DNA of 64,000 bases from Parabacteroides distasonis ATCC 8503 (GCF_000012845.1 NC_009615.1:3660501-3724500), one strand, 5' to 3'; positions 35,853 to 44,310 are shown, counted from the stretch's first letter. Made by a program: numbers and translations. Notes: a model not told the origin generated them from the sequence alone.

Positions 35853-35911
35853 CAGACTGCTTCCTGATAACTTTGAATCGTCTCCTTGCTGCCTTATTAC
35901 CCGATATTCGT

Positions 35912-35919
35912 TACCTTTG
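35912..35919 (+). promoter_or_regulatory. -7 box (TACCTTTG) of the metal-transport genes
   Basis: Exact TAnnTTTG match. Transcription would start near 35923-35926, after the upstream candidate start codon at 35917, which supports the ATG at 35938. No Zur-like palindrome is obvious. Confidence 0.65.
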
Positions 35920-35937
35920 CGAAAATATATATGTGGT

Positions 35938-36822
35938 ATGAAAGAATTTAAGGTATTGATATCAGCTCTTTTCGTCTTGATACTTATGGCCTGCGGCGAT
36001 AAGCGGGCAGATGAGAGAATCGTTTCCGTGACGATTGAGCCGCAACGGTATTTTGCGGAGAAGATAGCCGGAGATAAATTTAAGATTAATTGTGTGGTTC
36101 CGGCAGGGCAAAGTCCGGAGACGTATGATCCTACACCGCAGCAAATGGTGCAGGTGGGTAAAAGCCAAGGCTATTTAAGGATCGGATCGATCGGGTTCGA
36201 ACAGGCTTGGATGGATAATATCCGGAATAATAATCCGGGACTCAAGGTTTTTGACCTGTCCGAAGGAATTGATTTACTTAAAAGCCCCGAGGAAGAAGAG
36301 GAACATGATCACCACCACCATCATCATCCCGGAGGCGTCGATCCGCATACGTGGAGCTCTATCTCTGGAGCGAAGGTGATCGCCAAGAACACTTTGGATG
36401 CCTTTGTGTCTTTGGACCCGGAGAATAAGGAATATTACCAAGCGAATTATGAACAACTGACGAAAGAAATCGGAGAGACGGAAAAGACCGTTTCCGGTTT
36501 GTTACATTCTCTTGACAATAAGACATTTATTATTTACCATCCGGCCCTGACCTATTTGGCTAACGAATATGGCTTGACCCAGCTTTGCATCGAGATGGAC
36601 GGAAAAGAACCGTCTCCCGCACAATTAAAGGAACTGGTCGAGACCGCACGGGAACATAATGCGAAAGTCGTGTTTATCCAGCGGGAGTTTGACCAGAAGA
36701 ACGCCGAGTTGATCGCTAAAGAAACAGGTTGCCGTCTGATCCCGATCAATCCGCTGGATTACGATTGGAGTAAGGAAATGATTCATATCGCAAAATCGTT
36801 AGCCGATGGACAAGCTGATTGA
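35938..36822 (+). CDS. Zinc/manganese ABC transporter substrate-binding lipoprotein (ZnuA/TroA-like)
   Basis: Cluster A-I metal-binding protein of 294 aa. Lipoprotein signal MKEFKVLISALFVLILMAC with lipobox LMAC. Metal ligands appear in order: VPAGQSPETYDPTPQQM (first site; the usual His here appears to be Glu or Thr), a His-rich loop EEEEHDHHHHHHPGGVDPHT (Zn capture), FIIYHPALTYLANEYGL and VFIQREFDQKNAELIAKETG. The His-rich loop points to zinc. The preferred start is set by the promoter at 35912. Its last 17 bases overlap the ATPase gene. Confidence 0.88.
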   Translation: MKEFKVLISALFVLILMACGDKRADERIVSVTIEPQRYFAEKIAGDKFKINCVVPAGQSPETYDPTPQQMVQVGKSQGYLRIGSIGFEQAWMDNIRNNNPGLKVFDLSEGIDLLKSPEEEEEHDHHHHHHPGGVDPHTWSSISGAKVIAKNTLDAFVSLDPENKEYYQANYEQLTKEIGETEKTVSGLLHSLDNKTFIIYHPALTYLANEYGLTQLCIEMDGKEPSPAQLKELVETAREHNAKVVFIQREFDQKNAELIAKETGCRLIPINPLDYDWSKEMIHIAKSLADGQAD

Positions 36823-37567
36823 GTTGAGAGAGGTTACCGCCGGATACGGTAATAAGATCGCCTTACGTAACGTAACGCTGGATGTGTGGAAAAATGATTT
36901 CTTGGGAATTATCGGACCGAATGGCGGCGGGAAAACGACGCTTTTAAAGGTGATACTAGGTCTATTGCCTCCTATTTCCGGAACGATTCGTTTTTACGAT
37001 GAAAATGTAGAGGTTCCTTCCTTGAAGATCGGTTATCTACCCCAAATGAGCCAGATCGATAAGAAGTTTCCGATCTCGGTACGGGAAGTGATCTCTTCCG
37101 GTTTATCCGCGGAGAAACCTTTGTTCCGTCCATTCAATAGATCCCAGAGAGAGCGTGTAGACGAGGTGATCGTACAGATGGGATTGGAGGAGTTGGCGGG
37201 CAGGGCCATCGGTGAGCTTTCCGGCGGCCAGTTGCAGCGGGTCTTATTGGGGCGTTCTATTGTCTCCCGTCCGCAGGTATTGATCTTGGATGAGCCTAAT
37301 TCGTATGTGGATAAACGATTCGAGTCTCGTTTTTATCAGCTCTTGGAAGATATCAATAAAGAGAGCGCTATCATCTTGGTTTCCCATGATATCGGTACGG
37401 TTTTGACGATGGTGAAAAATATCGCTTGCGTAAACGAGACTTTGCATTATCACCCGGGAGCGAATGTCTCTGAGGAATGGTTGGGCGAGAAATACGCTTG
37501 TCCGATCGAGTTGGTGGGGCATGGTGACTTGCCGCACCGAGTCTTGAAGAAACACCAACACGAATAA
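36806..37567 (+). CDS. Metal ABC transporter ATP-binding protein (ZnuC-like)
   Basis: 253-aa ABC ATPase that powers zinc or manganese import. Walker A GPNGGGKTTLLKVI, Q-loop YLPQMSQIDKKFP, signature LSGGQLQRVLLGR, Walker B QVLILDEPNSYVD (an Asn-Ser replaces the usual Thr-Ser/Ala after Pro), and H-loop ILVSHDIGTV. The family is the metal-type ATPase (MntB/ZnuC). It overlaps the binding-protein gene, so they are translationally coupled. The membrane permease normally encoded with this pair does not follow; the next genes are a small membrane protein and an epimerase. Confidence 0.92.
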   Translation: MDKLIELREVTAGYGNKIALRNVTLDVWKNDFLGIIGPNGGGKTTLLKVILGLLPPISGTIRFYDENVEVPSLKIGYLPQMSQIDKKFPISVREVISSGLSAEKPLFRPFNRSQRERVDEVIVQMGLEELAGRAIGELSGGQLQRVLLGRSIVSRPQVLILDEPNSYVDKRFESRFYQLLEDINKESAIILVSHDIGTVLTMVKNIACVNETLHYHPGANVSEEWLGEKYACPIELVGHGDLPHRVLKKHQHE

Positions 37568-37594
37568 TTCTTTTTCACGAATAACTCTATTTTT

Positions 37595-37801
37595 ATGATA
37601 CCACAAATCATTTGCTGGATAAGCTTGCCGGAGATCGGTTATATCGTAGGTATTGCCGTAATCCTGTTCGGATGTAAGGCCGTATCGCAAAACCCTTTCA
37701 TCAGTAAGAAACAAAAGATTCTTTGGATGCTGACGATCCTGTTCTTGAATTGGATCGGGTTGTTGTGGTATTATTATACATTTTATATGAAAGAAAAATG
37801 A
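37595..37801 (+). CDS. Small two-helix membrane protein (PLDc_N-like)
   Basis: 68 aa with two hydrophobic helices (~8-26, LPEIGYIVGIAVILFGCKAV; ~43-63, ILWMLTILFLNWIGLLWYYY). The pattern W-x-x-x-x-L-x-x-x-G-x-x-W-Y-Y is that of the phospholipase D-nuclease N-terminal family, short membrane proteins of unknown function. Its stop overlaps the ATG of the epimerase (ATGA at 37798-37801), so the two are translationally coupled. Confidence 0.75.
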   Translation: MIPQIICWISLPEIGYIVGIAVILFGCKAVSQNPFISKKQKILWMLTILFLNWIGLLWYYYTFYMKEK

Positions 37802-38814
37802 AGGATATGAAGATATTGATAACCGGAGCGAGTGGTTTTATCGGCGGTTTCTTGGTAGAGGAGGCGCTTCGCCGTGGCTATGAGACGTGGGCGGGTATCC
37901 GTGCGGGTAGCAGTAAAGCGCATCTGCAAGATAAGCGGATTCATTTCATCGACTTGAAATATGGCGATCAGGAAGCGCTTACGGCTCAACTCTCAGACTT
38001 TGCCCGTGAGCATGGGGCATGGGATTATGTGATCCATAACGCCGGGTTGACGAAGACATTGGATAAGCGAAACTTTTTCCGTGTGAACGCCGAGAATACG
38101 CATCGATTTATCGAGGCTTTAGCCGCCGCCGGCTGCAAACCGAAGAAATTCCTCTTGATGAGCAGCCTAAGCAGCTATGGGCGAGGCGACGAGAAGACTT
38201 TCCGCCCGATACACTTGGACGATCCGCAGCGGCCGGACACGGCTTATGGCCAAAGTAAGCTAGAGGCGGAGAACTACATCCGTAAACAAACCTATTTTCC
38301 TTACGTGATCTTGCGGCCTACAGGAGTATACGGGCCGGGTGAGAAGGATTATTTCATGGAAATACAAAGCGTAAAGTCGGGACTCGATTTCGCCGTAGGC
38401 GCTATTCCCCAGCGAATCACGTTTATCTATGTAAAAGATTTAGCGACCGTGGCCTTCCTTTCCCTTGAGAAAGAGGAGATAGAGAACCGGCATTATTTTG
38501 TAGCCGACGGAGATGTCTACACGGATGAGTCTTTTGCCCGTATGATACAAGATATCTTAGGAAAGAAGCGGGTATTGCATGCCCGTATACCGCTGGGATT
38601 GGTGCGTATCGCTTGCCACTGTTCAGAATGGATCGGTAAGTTGTTGAAGAAAAGTATGACGCTAAATAGTGATAAATACATCATCTTGAAGCAGCGTAAC
38701 TGGATTTGCGATGTCACGCCTCTTCAAGATGATTTAGGTTTTATCCCGGCCTATCCTTTACGTAAAGGCTTGGAAGAAAGTATCGAATGGTATAAAAAGG
38801 AGGGGTGGTTGTAA
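37798..38814 (+). CDS. NAD(P)-dependent epimerase/dehydratase (extended SDR)
   Basis: 338-aa Rossmann-fold sugar epimerase or 3-beta-hydroxysteroid dehydrogenase-like enzyme. NAD-binding motif ITGASGFIGGFLVEEALRRG near the N-terminus, VIHNAGLTKTLDKRNFFRVN, active-site Ser in LMSSLSSYG and the Tyr-Lys pair in DTAYGQSKLEAENYI. The C-terminal half holds the substrate domain and includes a lipophilic helix. Start at 37798 (or 37807); a longer frame reaching to 37723 is only the shadow of the preceding gene. It ends three bases from the convergent DUF2807 gene, with no terminator between. Confidence 0.9.
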   Translation: MKDMKILITGASGFIGGFLVEEALRRGYETWAGIRAGSSKAHLQDKRIHFIDLKYGDQEALTAQLSDFAREHGAWDYVIHNAGLTKTLDKRNFFRVNAENTHRFIEALAAAGCKPKKFLLMSSLSSYGRGDEKTFRPIHLDDPQRPDTAYGQSKLEAENYIRKQTYFPYVILRPTGVYGPGEKDYFMEIQSVKSGLDFAVGAIPQRITFIYVKDLATVAFLSLEKEEIENRHYFVADGDVYTDESFARMIQDILGKKRVLHARIPLGLVRIACHCSEWIGKLLKKSMTLNSDKYIILKQRNWICDVTPLQDDLGFIPAYPLRKGLEESIEWYKKEGWL

Positions 38815-38817
38815 GAA

Positions 38818-39618
38818 TCACTCCACCTTCTCGATCTTACCGGAGCCCATTACCTTTTTTTGGATATCTTGGGGATCTCCTTTGTATTTTACGGAACCGC
38901 TACCGGCTATCTCTGCCTTGATTTTGTTTACGACAAAGGCTTCTATGTCTCCACTACCGGCAATCTTGCACTCAAGCTCATCCATGGTACAATCGAAAGC
39001 ACGTACTGTACCGCTACCGGCGATCGAGAATTCAGCTATGCCTACGGTTCCCCCTAGAACGATCGTGTTAGACCCGGCCATATCCCCGTTTAATTCCTCA
39101 CAATACACTTTATGGCCAACGAAATCTCCGCTACCGGCGATCTCTATCTTTAGGTTTGTAAAAGAGGCCGTGTCGTGGAATTGGATAATCCCGCTACCGG
39201 CTAATCCAGCCTCGAACTCCTCGGCTTGTAGAGGGGAATTTATATTTACATGGGTACTGCCTGCCGCCGCTAGTTTCTTTAGATTGCGGGAGTTGGCCGT
39301 AACCATGAACTCGGTCGGACGGAAATTCGTATGTTTCCTGAATTCTTTTTTCGGACGGATCTTAAGCTTATGGTTCTCTACATTAAACTCATATTTCTCG
39401 AAGATATTCCGGTCTGTCTTTATTTCCAAACCTTCAGGAGCGTCGGATTGCGTGTAATTCACGACCATGCCTCCTCCCTCTAACTCAAGACAGTCATACT
39501 CGGAAACCGGGATGTTTTCCGTGGTGATATTGCCGTCTCCTTTTATGGTTTGCGTAGGGATACAGCCTGTCGTAGAGAGGATCACCAGCAGACATAGGTA
39601 TATAATTCTTGTTTTCAT
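38818..39618 (-). CDS. DUF2807 (head GIN domain) lipoprotein, paralogue 4
   Basis: 266 aa, last of four tandem paralogues. Lipoprotein signal MKTRIIYLCLLVILSTTGC with lipobox STTGC, the only one of the four with one. The rest is a DUF2807 fold: an N-terminal strand set (GNITTENIPVSEYDCLELEG) and a right-handed beta-helix-like run of repeats with AGSG or SGSG turns (HDTASFTNLKIEIAGSGDF, DMAGSNTIVLGG, FSIAGSGTVRAF, CKIAGSGDIEAF, EIAGSGSVKYKG). These domains occur on Bacteroidota surface proteins and are annotated as putative autotransporter adhesin heads; no enzymatic role is known. Its start overlaps the stop of the preceding gene by four bases (ATGA). Confidence 0.88.
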   Translation of the reverse strand: MKTRIIYLCLLVILSTTGCIPTQTIKGDGNITTENIPVSEYDCLELEGGGMVVNYTQSDAPEGLEIKTDRNIFEKYEFNVENHKLKIRPKKEFRKHTNFRPTEFMVTANSRNLKKLAAAGSTHVNINSPLQAEEFEAGLAGSGIIQFHDTASFTNLKIEIAGSGDFVGHKVYCEELNGDMAGSNTIVLGGTVGIAEFSIAGSGTVRAFDCTMDELECKIAGSGDIEAFVVNKIKAEIAGSGSVKYKGDPQDIQKKVMGSGKIEKVE

Positions 39619-40403
39619 TCTTTTACTTCTTCTACGGTACCTTTACCGATTATTCTCTGTTGAACTGCTGTCGGGCCTTTATAACGGATATTTCCTTTAC
39701 CGACTACGTTGGCCTTTAAATTATCGGTAGCATGTACTTCCGCTAAGCCATTGCCTGTTACTTTGCAACTTAGCTGAGGAACCGCTAACCCAAAAGCGTG
39801 TATATCACCACTGCTGACGATACTGTAGTCTCCTTCTTTCGCATTACCTTTCTTGATCGTTATAGAGCCAGAGCCATCGATATCACATTCGATCTTGTCG
39901 GCTTCCAGATGATTGACAACCATATTTGCGCTACCGGATACATTCAAATCCAGTTTACCGACCGTAACTGTCTCTTTCAGTTGCACCAAGCTATTGGCGT
40001 TCGCCTTAATAACGGTCTCGTCTCCGGTAAGCGGACTGTTTACCATGAAGTTGGCATTTCCGGAAACTTTTGCGGCGGCAAGCCATTTAGAATTCGTCTT
40101 TACGATAAACTTCGTGAAATGATCTACCTTCGCTCCTTTGAAAGCGATGGTTAAGACACGATCCTTCACCTCGATATTGACATAGGGATGAAGATTCTGG
40201 TCTACGGTAACCTCCACGGTGGAAGGATCATCGGATTGCTCGTAATTGAAATCAATTACGCCATCCACCTTAATCTCGTTATAATCGGCGACAGAAATCT
40301 TTTTCGAGGTCAATTTACCATCGCCTTTTACATGATCTGCGGCCCAACCGGTAGTGACCCATCCTAGGAAAAATACCATTAATAAGATAGCCTTTGTTTT
40401 CAT
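39615..40403 (-). CDS. DUF2807 (head GIN domain) secreted protein, paralogue 3
   Basis: 262 aa. Signal peptide MKTKAILLMVFFLGWVTTGWA, no lipobox. Same fold as its neighbours, with repeats ending in turns such as NVSGSANMVVNHLEADKIEC, DIDGSGSITIKKG, SIVSSGDIHAFGL, KVTGNGLAEVHA and NVVGKGNIRYKGP. It is more diverged in the GSG turns than the others. Translationally coupled to the following lipoprotein paralogue, and separated from the preceding one by a 151-base gap with a terminator, so the four genes form two transcription units of two. Confidence 0.88.
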   Translation of the reverse strand: MKTKAILLMVFFLGWVTTGWAADHVKGDGKLTSKKISVADYNEIKVDGVIDFNYEQSDDPSTVEVTVDQNLHPYVNIEVKDRVLTIAFKGAKVDHFTKFIVKTNSKWLAAAKVSGNANFMVNSPLTGDETVIKANANSLVQLKETVTVGKLDLNVSGSANMVVNHLEADKIECDIDGSGSITIKKGNAKEGDYSIVSSGDIHAFGLAVPQLSCKVTGNGLAEVHATDNLKANVVGKGNIRYKGPTAVQQRIIGKGTVEEVKE

Positions 40404-40476
40404 AAGTATCGTTTTTTATGATTCTACTTTTTAATTTAGACTCTATAAATAAAGAGTTGGTTACAAAAATAGCAAG

Positions 40477-40512
40477 AAAAAGCTACCGGATATCACATCT
40501 AGTAGCTTTTTT
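40477..40512 (-). terminator. Terminator between DUF2807 paralogues 2 and 3
   Basis: AAAAAGCTAC (40477-40486) and GTAGCTTTTT (40502-40511) pair across a 15-nt loop; on the minus strand the hairpin ends in TTTTT. It splits the array into two pairs. Confidence 0.75.
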
Positions 40513-40554
40513 AAATTTGATAATGTGTGTATTAAAAAAAATGTGTGTGTTCGA

Positions 40555-41379
40555 TCAATTTGCGCCTTGAATGGATCCAGAGCCGGACTTTGATTTATTC
40601 ACGTTCGCCGGGCCTTTATAGCGGATGTCTCCACTGCCCGAAACCGATAGGTTCATGTTATCTTTGGCATAAACACGGGCATCTCCGCTACCGCTTACCG
40701 AGCAACTCAAATCATTGACAGATAAGTCGTATGCTTTTATATCTCCACTGCCCGATACGGAATAGCGGGCTTCGTCCGCCTTACCTTTCAAGGTGATGTC
40801 TCCAGAGCCTGAAACCTTGCTGGTAAGATTCTTGCAGTCCAAATCTTCAAAAACCAGATCGCCGGAGCCGGATACCGAGAACTCACCTAATCGTAATTTC
40901 ACGTTATGTGGGAACTTTACGTCGCTGGAGCCGGAAATCTTGATTTCCAGTTGATCCTCGGAAAAAGCGTTCTGCGCCTCAAAATCCATCGGGCCGGAAG
41001 TCTTTAAGTATTTCAGAGTCTTCGAGCTTCCTTCGATTACATACTGGGTCGGTTTGATACGGGTCCCGTCTTGTATGCGGATAGCTAACCGTCCGTTATT
41101 GGATTTGATCGAGAGGAGTGGGAATAGATTCTCGTCGATCGTAATTTTCAAGGAAGCGCTTCGTCCATGCGTATATTTGAATACCGGGAATTTCTTGTTG
41201 CTTCTATTTCCCCAAAAATTATTGCCGGAATATTCGATATTTCCACCCAGTTCGATCTCGCTATAGTTATCTACCGATATCTCTTTCGTAATAATATTCC
41301 CATTACCTTCTACTTTACTAGCCTCTGCCATGAAGGCACAAAAGATGAGGGCTATTACCGCTACTAATTTTGTTTTCAT
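40555..41379 (-). CDS. DUF2807 (head GIN domain) secreted protein, paralogue 2
   Basis: 274 aa. Signal peptide MKTKLVAVIALIFCAFMAEA. Repeats are the most regular of the set: KISGSSDVKFPHNVKLRLG, SVSGSGDLVFEDLDCKN, KVSGSGDITLKGKADEARY, SVSGSGDIKAYDLSVND, SVSGSGDARVYAKDN, SVSGSGDIRYKGPANVN. Each turn gives one strand set of a short beta-helix with period about 18-21 residues. It follows paralogue 1 by 20 bases and ends before a terminator. Confidence 0.9.
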   Translation of the reverse strand: MKTKLVAVIALIFCAFMAEASKVEGNGNIITKEISVDNYSEIELGGNIEYSGNNFWGNRSNKKFPVFKYTHGRSASLKITIDENLFPLLSIKSNNGRLAIRIQDGTRIKPTQYVIEGSSKTLKYLKTSGPMDFEAQNAFSEDQLEIKISGSSDVKFPHNVKLRLGEFSVSGSGDLVFEDLDCKNLTSKVSGSGDITLKGKADEARYSVSGSGDIKAYDLSVNDLSCSVSGSGDARVYAKDNMNLSVSGSGDIRYKGPANVNKSKSGSGSIQGAN

Positions 41380-41399
41380 CGTTCGTATGTATTAAATGT

Positions 41400-42209
41400 T
41401 TATTTGACTTTGTTGATCGAGCCGGAACCCATGATAGACTTACTGATCTCCGGATCTCCTTTGTAATGAATCTCACCACTACCTACGATATTGGCATCCA
41501 AGATTTGCGTGGCATATACGCTGATCTCGCCGCTGCTGGCGATATTACACTCTGCTTTACGTGCTTGGCAGTCAAAGGCTTTAATCTCACCACTTCCCGC
41601 TACATTGAATGAGGCACGATCTACGGTTCCTATTACCTCGATTTCCCCGCTGCTGGCGAGGCTGCAAGATAGGTTGTCCAGCTGTATATCCTTGGCGATG
41701 ATATTTCCGCTACCGGCCATGTTACATTCAAGCTTGTAACCTTTTACGGGGCCTCTCAACTCAACGTTTCCACTACCGGCCATATTGATCTCCATCCGGT
41801 TTACTTTCGTCGGTTTGCTGATAATGAAACTGCCGGAACCTACCGTATTCAACTCTTTTAGTTCCTTGGAGTTGGATTTTATCTTGTAGACGGTCGGCCT
41901 CAAGTCGTAGGAGTTATTATTAAAACCTTTCTTGATAGATTTCGGATAGATCTTTAACGTACCGCCTTCTACTTCGGTCACGAGGTAATCAAATAAGTTC
42001 TCATCGATCGTTACGGATAGATAAGGCGCTTTATCCGACTGTTCATACTCGAAATCAGCGGAGCCAACGAACGTGATCTCGTCGTAATCGCTAATCTTTA
42101 TCTCCCGGGTTTCCGGGTTCCCATTTCCATCGATACGTTTGTCGGCTGCGAATCCGCAAACCGCGATCATCTGTATGCAGAATATAAAAAGTGATACTCT
42201 CGTCTTCAT
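41400..42209 (-). CDS. DUF2807 (head GIN domain) secreted protein, paralogue 1
   Basis: 269 aa, first gene of the array. Signal peptide MKTRVSLFIFCIQMIAVCGFA. Repeats: SGSFIISKPTKVNRMEINMA, GSGNVELRGPVKGYKLEC, NMAGSGNIIAKDIQLDN, SLASSGEIEVIGTVDRA, NVAGSGEIKAFDCQARK, NIASSGEISVYATQ, NIVGSGEIHYKGDP. The same start (MKT[KR]) and the same closing phrase (HYKGDP/RYKGP...) in all four copies show tandem duplication. The function is unknown. Confidence 0.9.
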   Translation of the reverse strand: MKTRVSLFIFCIQMIAVCGFAADKRIDGNGNPETREIKISDYDEITFVGSADFEYEQSDKAPYLSVTIDENLFDYLVTEVEGGTLKIYPKSIKKGFNNNSYDLRPTVYKIKSNSKELKELNTVGSGSFIISKPTKVNRMEINMAGSGNVELRGPVKGYKLECNMAGSGNIIAKDIQLDNLSCSLASSGEIEVIGTVDRASFNVAGSGEIKAFDCQARKAECNIASSGEISVYATQILDANIVGSGEIHYKGDPEISKSIMGSGSINKVK

Positions 42210-42263
42210 CGTCTTTAATTTTTTAGGTTCTTTTCTTAATAGACGAGTGCGGGTTATAAAGGG

Positions 42264-42293
42264 TTGCAGAAACAGATGATTTTTTTAATTTTG
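42264..42293 (+). promoter_or_regulatory. Promoter of the flavin-binding protein gene
   Basis: TTG at 42264-42266 and TAATTTTG at 42286-42293 are 19 bp apart, matching the -33/-7 arrangement. Leader of about 25 nt to the ATG at 42322. Confidence 0.75.
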
Positions 42294-42321
42294 CATCAAG
42301 TTAGATTTAAACATAAGGAAT

Positions 42322-42801
42322 ATGAAGACACTTATACACACGGACAAGGAACAGATCGAATCGATTATCCGCCAGAGCGATGTTTGCTTCGTTGGCATGG
42401 CGGATACAGATGGAACGCCTTATGTATTGCCGATGAATTTCGGTTATAAGGATGGCGTGATTTATTTACACTCGGCGCAGGATGGACGAAGCATCTCTAT
42501 ATTGGAACGTAATCCGAAAGTCTGTATTACGTTTAGTATTGACCATGCCTTGGTTTTCCAGCATCCGGAGGTAGCTTGTAGCTACCGTATGCGTTCGAAG
42601 AGCGTGATCGCTTGGGGAAAGGTCGCTTACGAAGAGGATTTCGACAAGAAGGTGGAAGCCTTGGATATTATCATGAAGCAATATTCCGATAAGACTTTCC
42701 GTTATAGCGATCCGGCGGTCCGTAACGTGAAGATTTGGACGGTAGATATAGACGAGGTCAGCTGTAAGGAATTTGGCGCTCCTCATAAGAAATCTTATTA
42801 A
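42322..42801 (+). CDS. Pyridoxamine-5'-phosphate-oxidase-fold flavin-binding protein (Nim-like group)
   Basis: 159-aa cytoplasmic split-barrel protein. Typical pattern: VCFVGMADTDGTPYVLPMNFGY, GVIYLHSAQDGRSISILERNPKVC (FMN phosphate contacts) and YRMRSKSVIAWGKVAY. The same fold includes the nitroimidazole-reducing Nim proteins and general FMN-binding oxidoreductases; this one does not show enough to call it a resistance gene. It has its own promoter and is followed 13 bases later by the Ntn-hydrolase gene, probably on one transcript. Confidence 0.85.
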   Translation: MKTLIHTDKEQIESIIRQSDVCFVGMADTDGTPYVLPMNFGYKDGVIYLHSAQDGRSISILERNPKVCITFSIDHALVFQHPEVACSYRMRSKSVIAWGKVAYEEDFDKKVEALDIIMKQYSDKTFRYSDPAVRNVKIWTVDIDEVSCKEFGAPHKKSY

Positions 42802-42814
42802 ATCAATAAATGAT

Positions 42815-44023
42815 ATGAAAAAACTACTTCTTTTATTCGTTCTATGTCTTTGTTTTCCGGTGGTTGACAAGGCTTGTACCTCCATTATAATCACTGGAAA
42901 GGCTACTCCCGATGGCCGTCCGTTGATGTGGAAACACCGGGATACCGGTGCTCCGTATAACCATATCAGTTATTTTGACGAAGGTGGCTATCGTTTTCTG
43001 GGGCTGGTAAATAGCGATGATCCGGAGGGAGCCGTGTGGACCGGAAGCAATGAGACGGGCTTCTCTATCATGAATACGGCTTCTTATAACTTGAAAGACG
43101 ATGATATAAAGGAGATGGATCAAGAGGGAAACTTGATGCGAAAAGCCTTGAGAGTCTGTAAGACGGTGCAGGATTTCGAGCATTTCTTGGATACCTTGCC
43201 TCGCCCGATGCGTGTGGAGGCTAATTTCGGAGTGATCGATGCTTATGGTGGTGCGGCTTATTATGAGACGAATAATGAGCGATATTATAAGAAAGACGCG
43301 AATGATCCGAATCTGGCGCCGGAAGGTTACTTGATTTATACGAATTTCTCTTTCGAGGGGCGTACGGATGAAGGCAAAGGATATGTACGTTATGAGAATG
43401 CGAAAAAGATCTTTAAGGAAATGCGGAACGAAGGATTTACTCCTCAGCGTATCTTTCAGCAGGCTTCCCGCTCTTTTTATAATAGCTTGCTGGATATCGA
43501 TTTGATGGACAAGGGACAAAGTCCGAACAATCGTACAGGCTGGTTTGTGGAGCAGGATTTCATCCCCCGTCTAGAAAGTACGGCTTCTATCGTAATCCAA
43601 GGCGTAAAATCCGGTATGAATCCGGAATTGACAACGATGTGGACTGCCTTGGGATATCCTCCTACCTCTGTCGCTATTCCTCTTTGGGTGAAAATGGGAA
43701 AGGAGCAAAGTGCTTTAGTTACTTACGACGCATCCTATAAAACAGCCCTATTAGATTGGTATTCCGTTCAATTACAGAAGAATGTCTACTCCATACATCG
43801 TGGCAACGGCCAAAAGTATTTGCATTGGCAACTGTTATGGAATGATGACCAATCTGGTTATATCCAACAGCTTCGTGCGGTAGAGAACCGGATTTTCGAT
43901 TTATTCGACGCTCATAAGACGGAGTGGGAACAAAATGGATTGGATACAAAGGAAATACAACGGCTGTATAAGGAAGTCGATAAGCTCGTAAATAAAGCCT
44001 TCTTGGGGCTTCAAAAATCATAA
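42815..44023 (+). CDS. Secreted N-terminal-Cys Ntn hydrolase (choloylglycine-hydrolase/C45-like)
   Basis: 402 aa. Signal peptide MKKLLLLFVLCLCFPVVDKA is followed directly by C21, so cleavage exposes an N-terminal nucleophilic cysteine (CTSIIITGKATPDGRPLMWK), the activation mode of Ntn hydrolases. Further family features: HRDTG after the nucleophile strand, NETGFSIMNTASYN, and the later PTSVAIPLWVKMG. The group includes bile-salt and penicillin V acylases and C45 acyltransferases; the substrate loops do not match bile-salt hydrolases well, so I call only the superfamily. An upstream ATG (42773) overlaps the previous gene and would destroy the signal peptide. Confidence 0.85.
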   Translation: MKKLLLLFVLCLCFPVVDKACTSIIITGKATPDGRPLMWKHRDTGAPYNHISYFDEGGYRFLGLVNSDDPEGAVWTGSNETGFSIMNTASYNLKDDDIKEMDQEGNLMRKALRVCKTVQDFEHFLDTLPRPMRVEANFGVIDAYGGAAYYETNNERYYKKDANDPNLAPEGYLIYTNFSFEGRTDEGKGYVRYENAKKIFKEMRNEGFTPQRIFQQASRSFYNSLLDIDLMDKGQSPNNRTGWFVEQDFIPRLESTASIVIQGVKSGMNPELTTMWTALGYPPTSVAIPLWVKMGKEQSALVTYDASYKTALLDWYSVQLQKNVYSIHRGNGQKYLHWQLLWNDDQSGYIQQLRAVENRIFDLFDAHKTEWEQNGLDTKEIQRLYKEVDKLVNKAFLGLQKS

Positions 44024-44126
44024 CCATAAGGTGTTTTGTTGATAGTGAAAAATACAGTAAGTATTTAAAATATACGTATTGATAATGTATTTATAATCAG
44101 ATTGATAAAAAGTTGATGATGTTTCC

Positions 44127-44194
44127 GGAAAAACATGTACGTGTTTTTCCGGAAACATGTACGAGAATTTGTGAAAACACGTACGTGTTTTGGG
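44127..44194. repeat. 22-nt-period GTAC array, copy 2 of the ACATGTACG family
   Basis: GTAC occurs at 44137, 44159 and 44181, exactly 22 nt apart, inside near-palindromic units (AAAACATGTACGTGTTTT). The block parallels 12291-12361 over about 70 bases, including the join CGGAAACATGTACG. It sits in the 44024-44390 gap, whose other contents are the repeat at 44271 and AT-rich sequence, with no gene. Confidence 0.75.
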
Positions 44195-44270
44195 AAACAG
44201 ATAATGAGGTTTTAAATGCATTTGGAAAAATGTACAATAACTATGTGGAAAATAAGCACTGTATCCCTAA

Positions 44271-44310
44271 GAGATATACTTCATAGGCCAAGGAAGTAGT
44301 ACTTCTCGTG
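44271..44310. repeat. 23-nt-period array, copy 2 of the GAAGTATATCT family (inverted relative to copy 1)
   Basis: AGATATACTTCAT, GGCCAA and an AGTAGTACTTC segment follow the reverse complement of 1071-1100. ATACTTC at 44276 and GTACTTC at 44299 are 23 nt apart. The copy lies 77 bases beyond a member of the ACATGTACG family, so two repeat families share one gap. Confidence 0.6.

Noticed and set aside
42322..42801. Nitroimidazole-resistance (nim) gene
   Set aside because: The fold is shared, but no specific Nim residues were recognised; the broad family call is safer.
42815..44023. Bile-salt hydrolase
   Set aside because: The N-terminal Cys is right, but the residues after it and the later loops do not follow the known Bacteroides enzymes.
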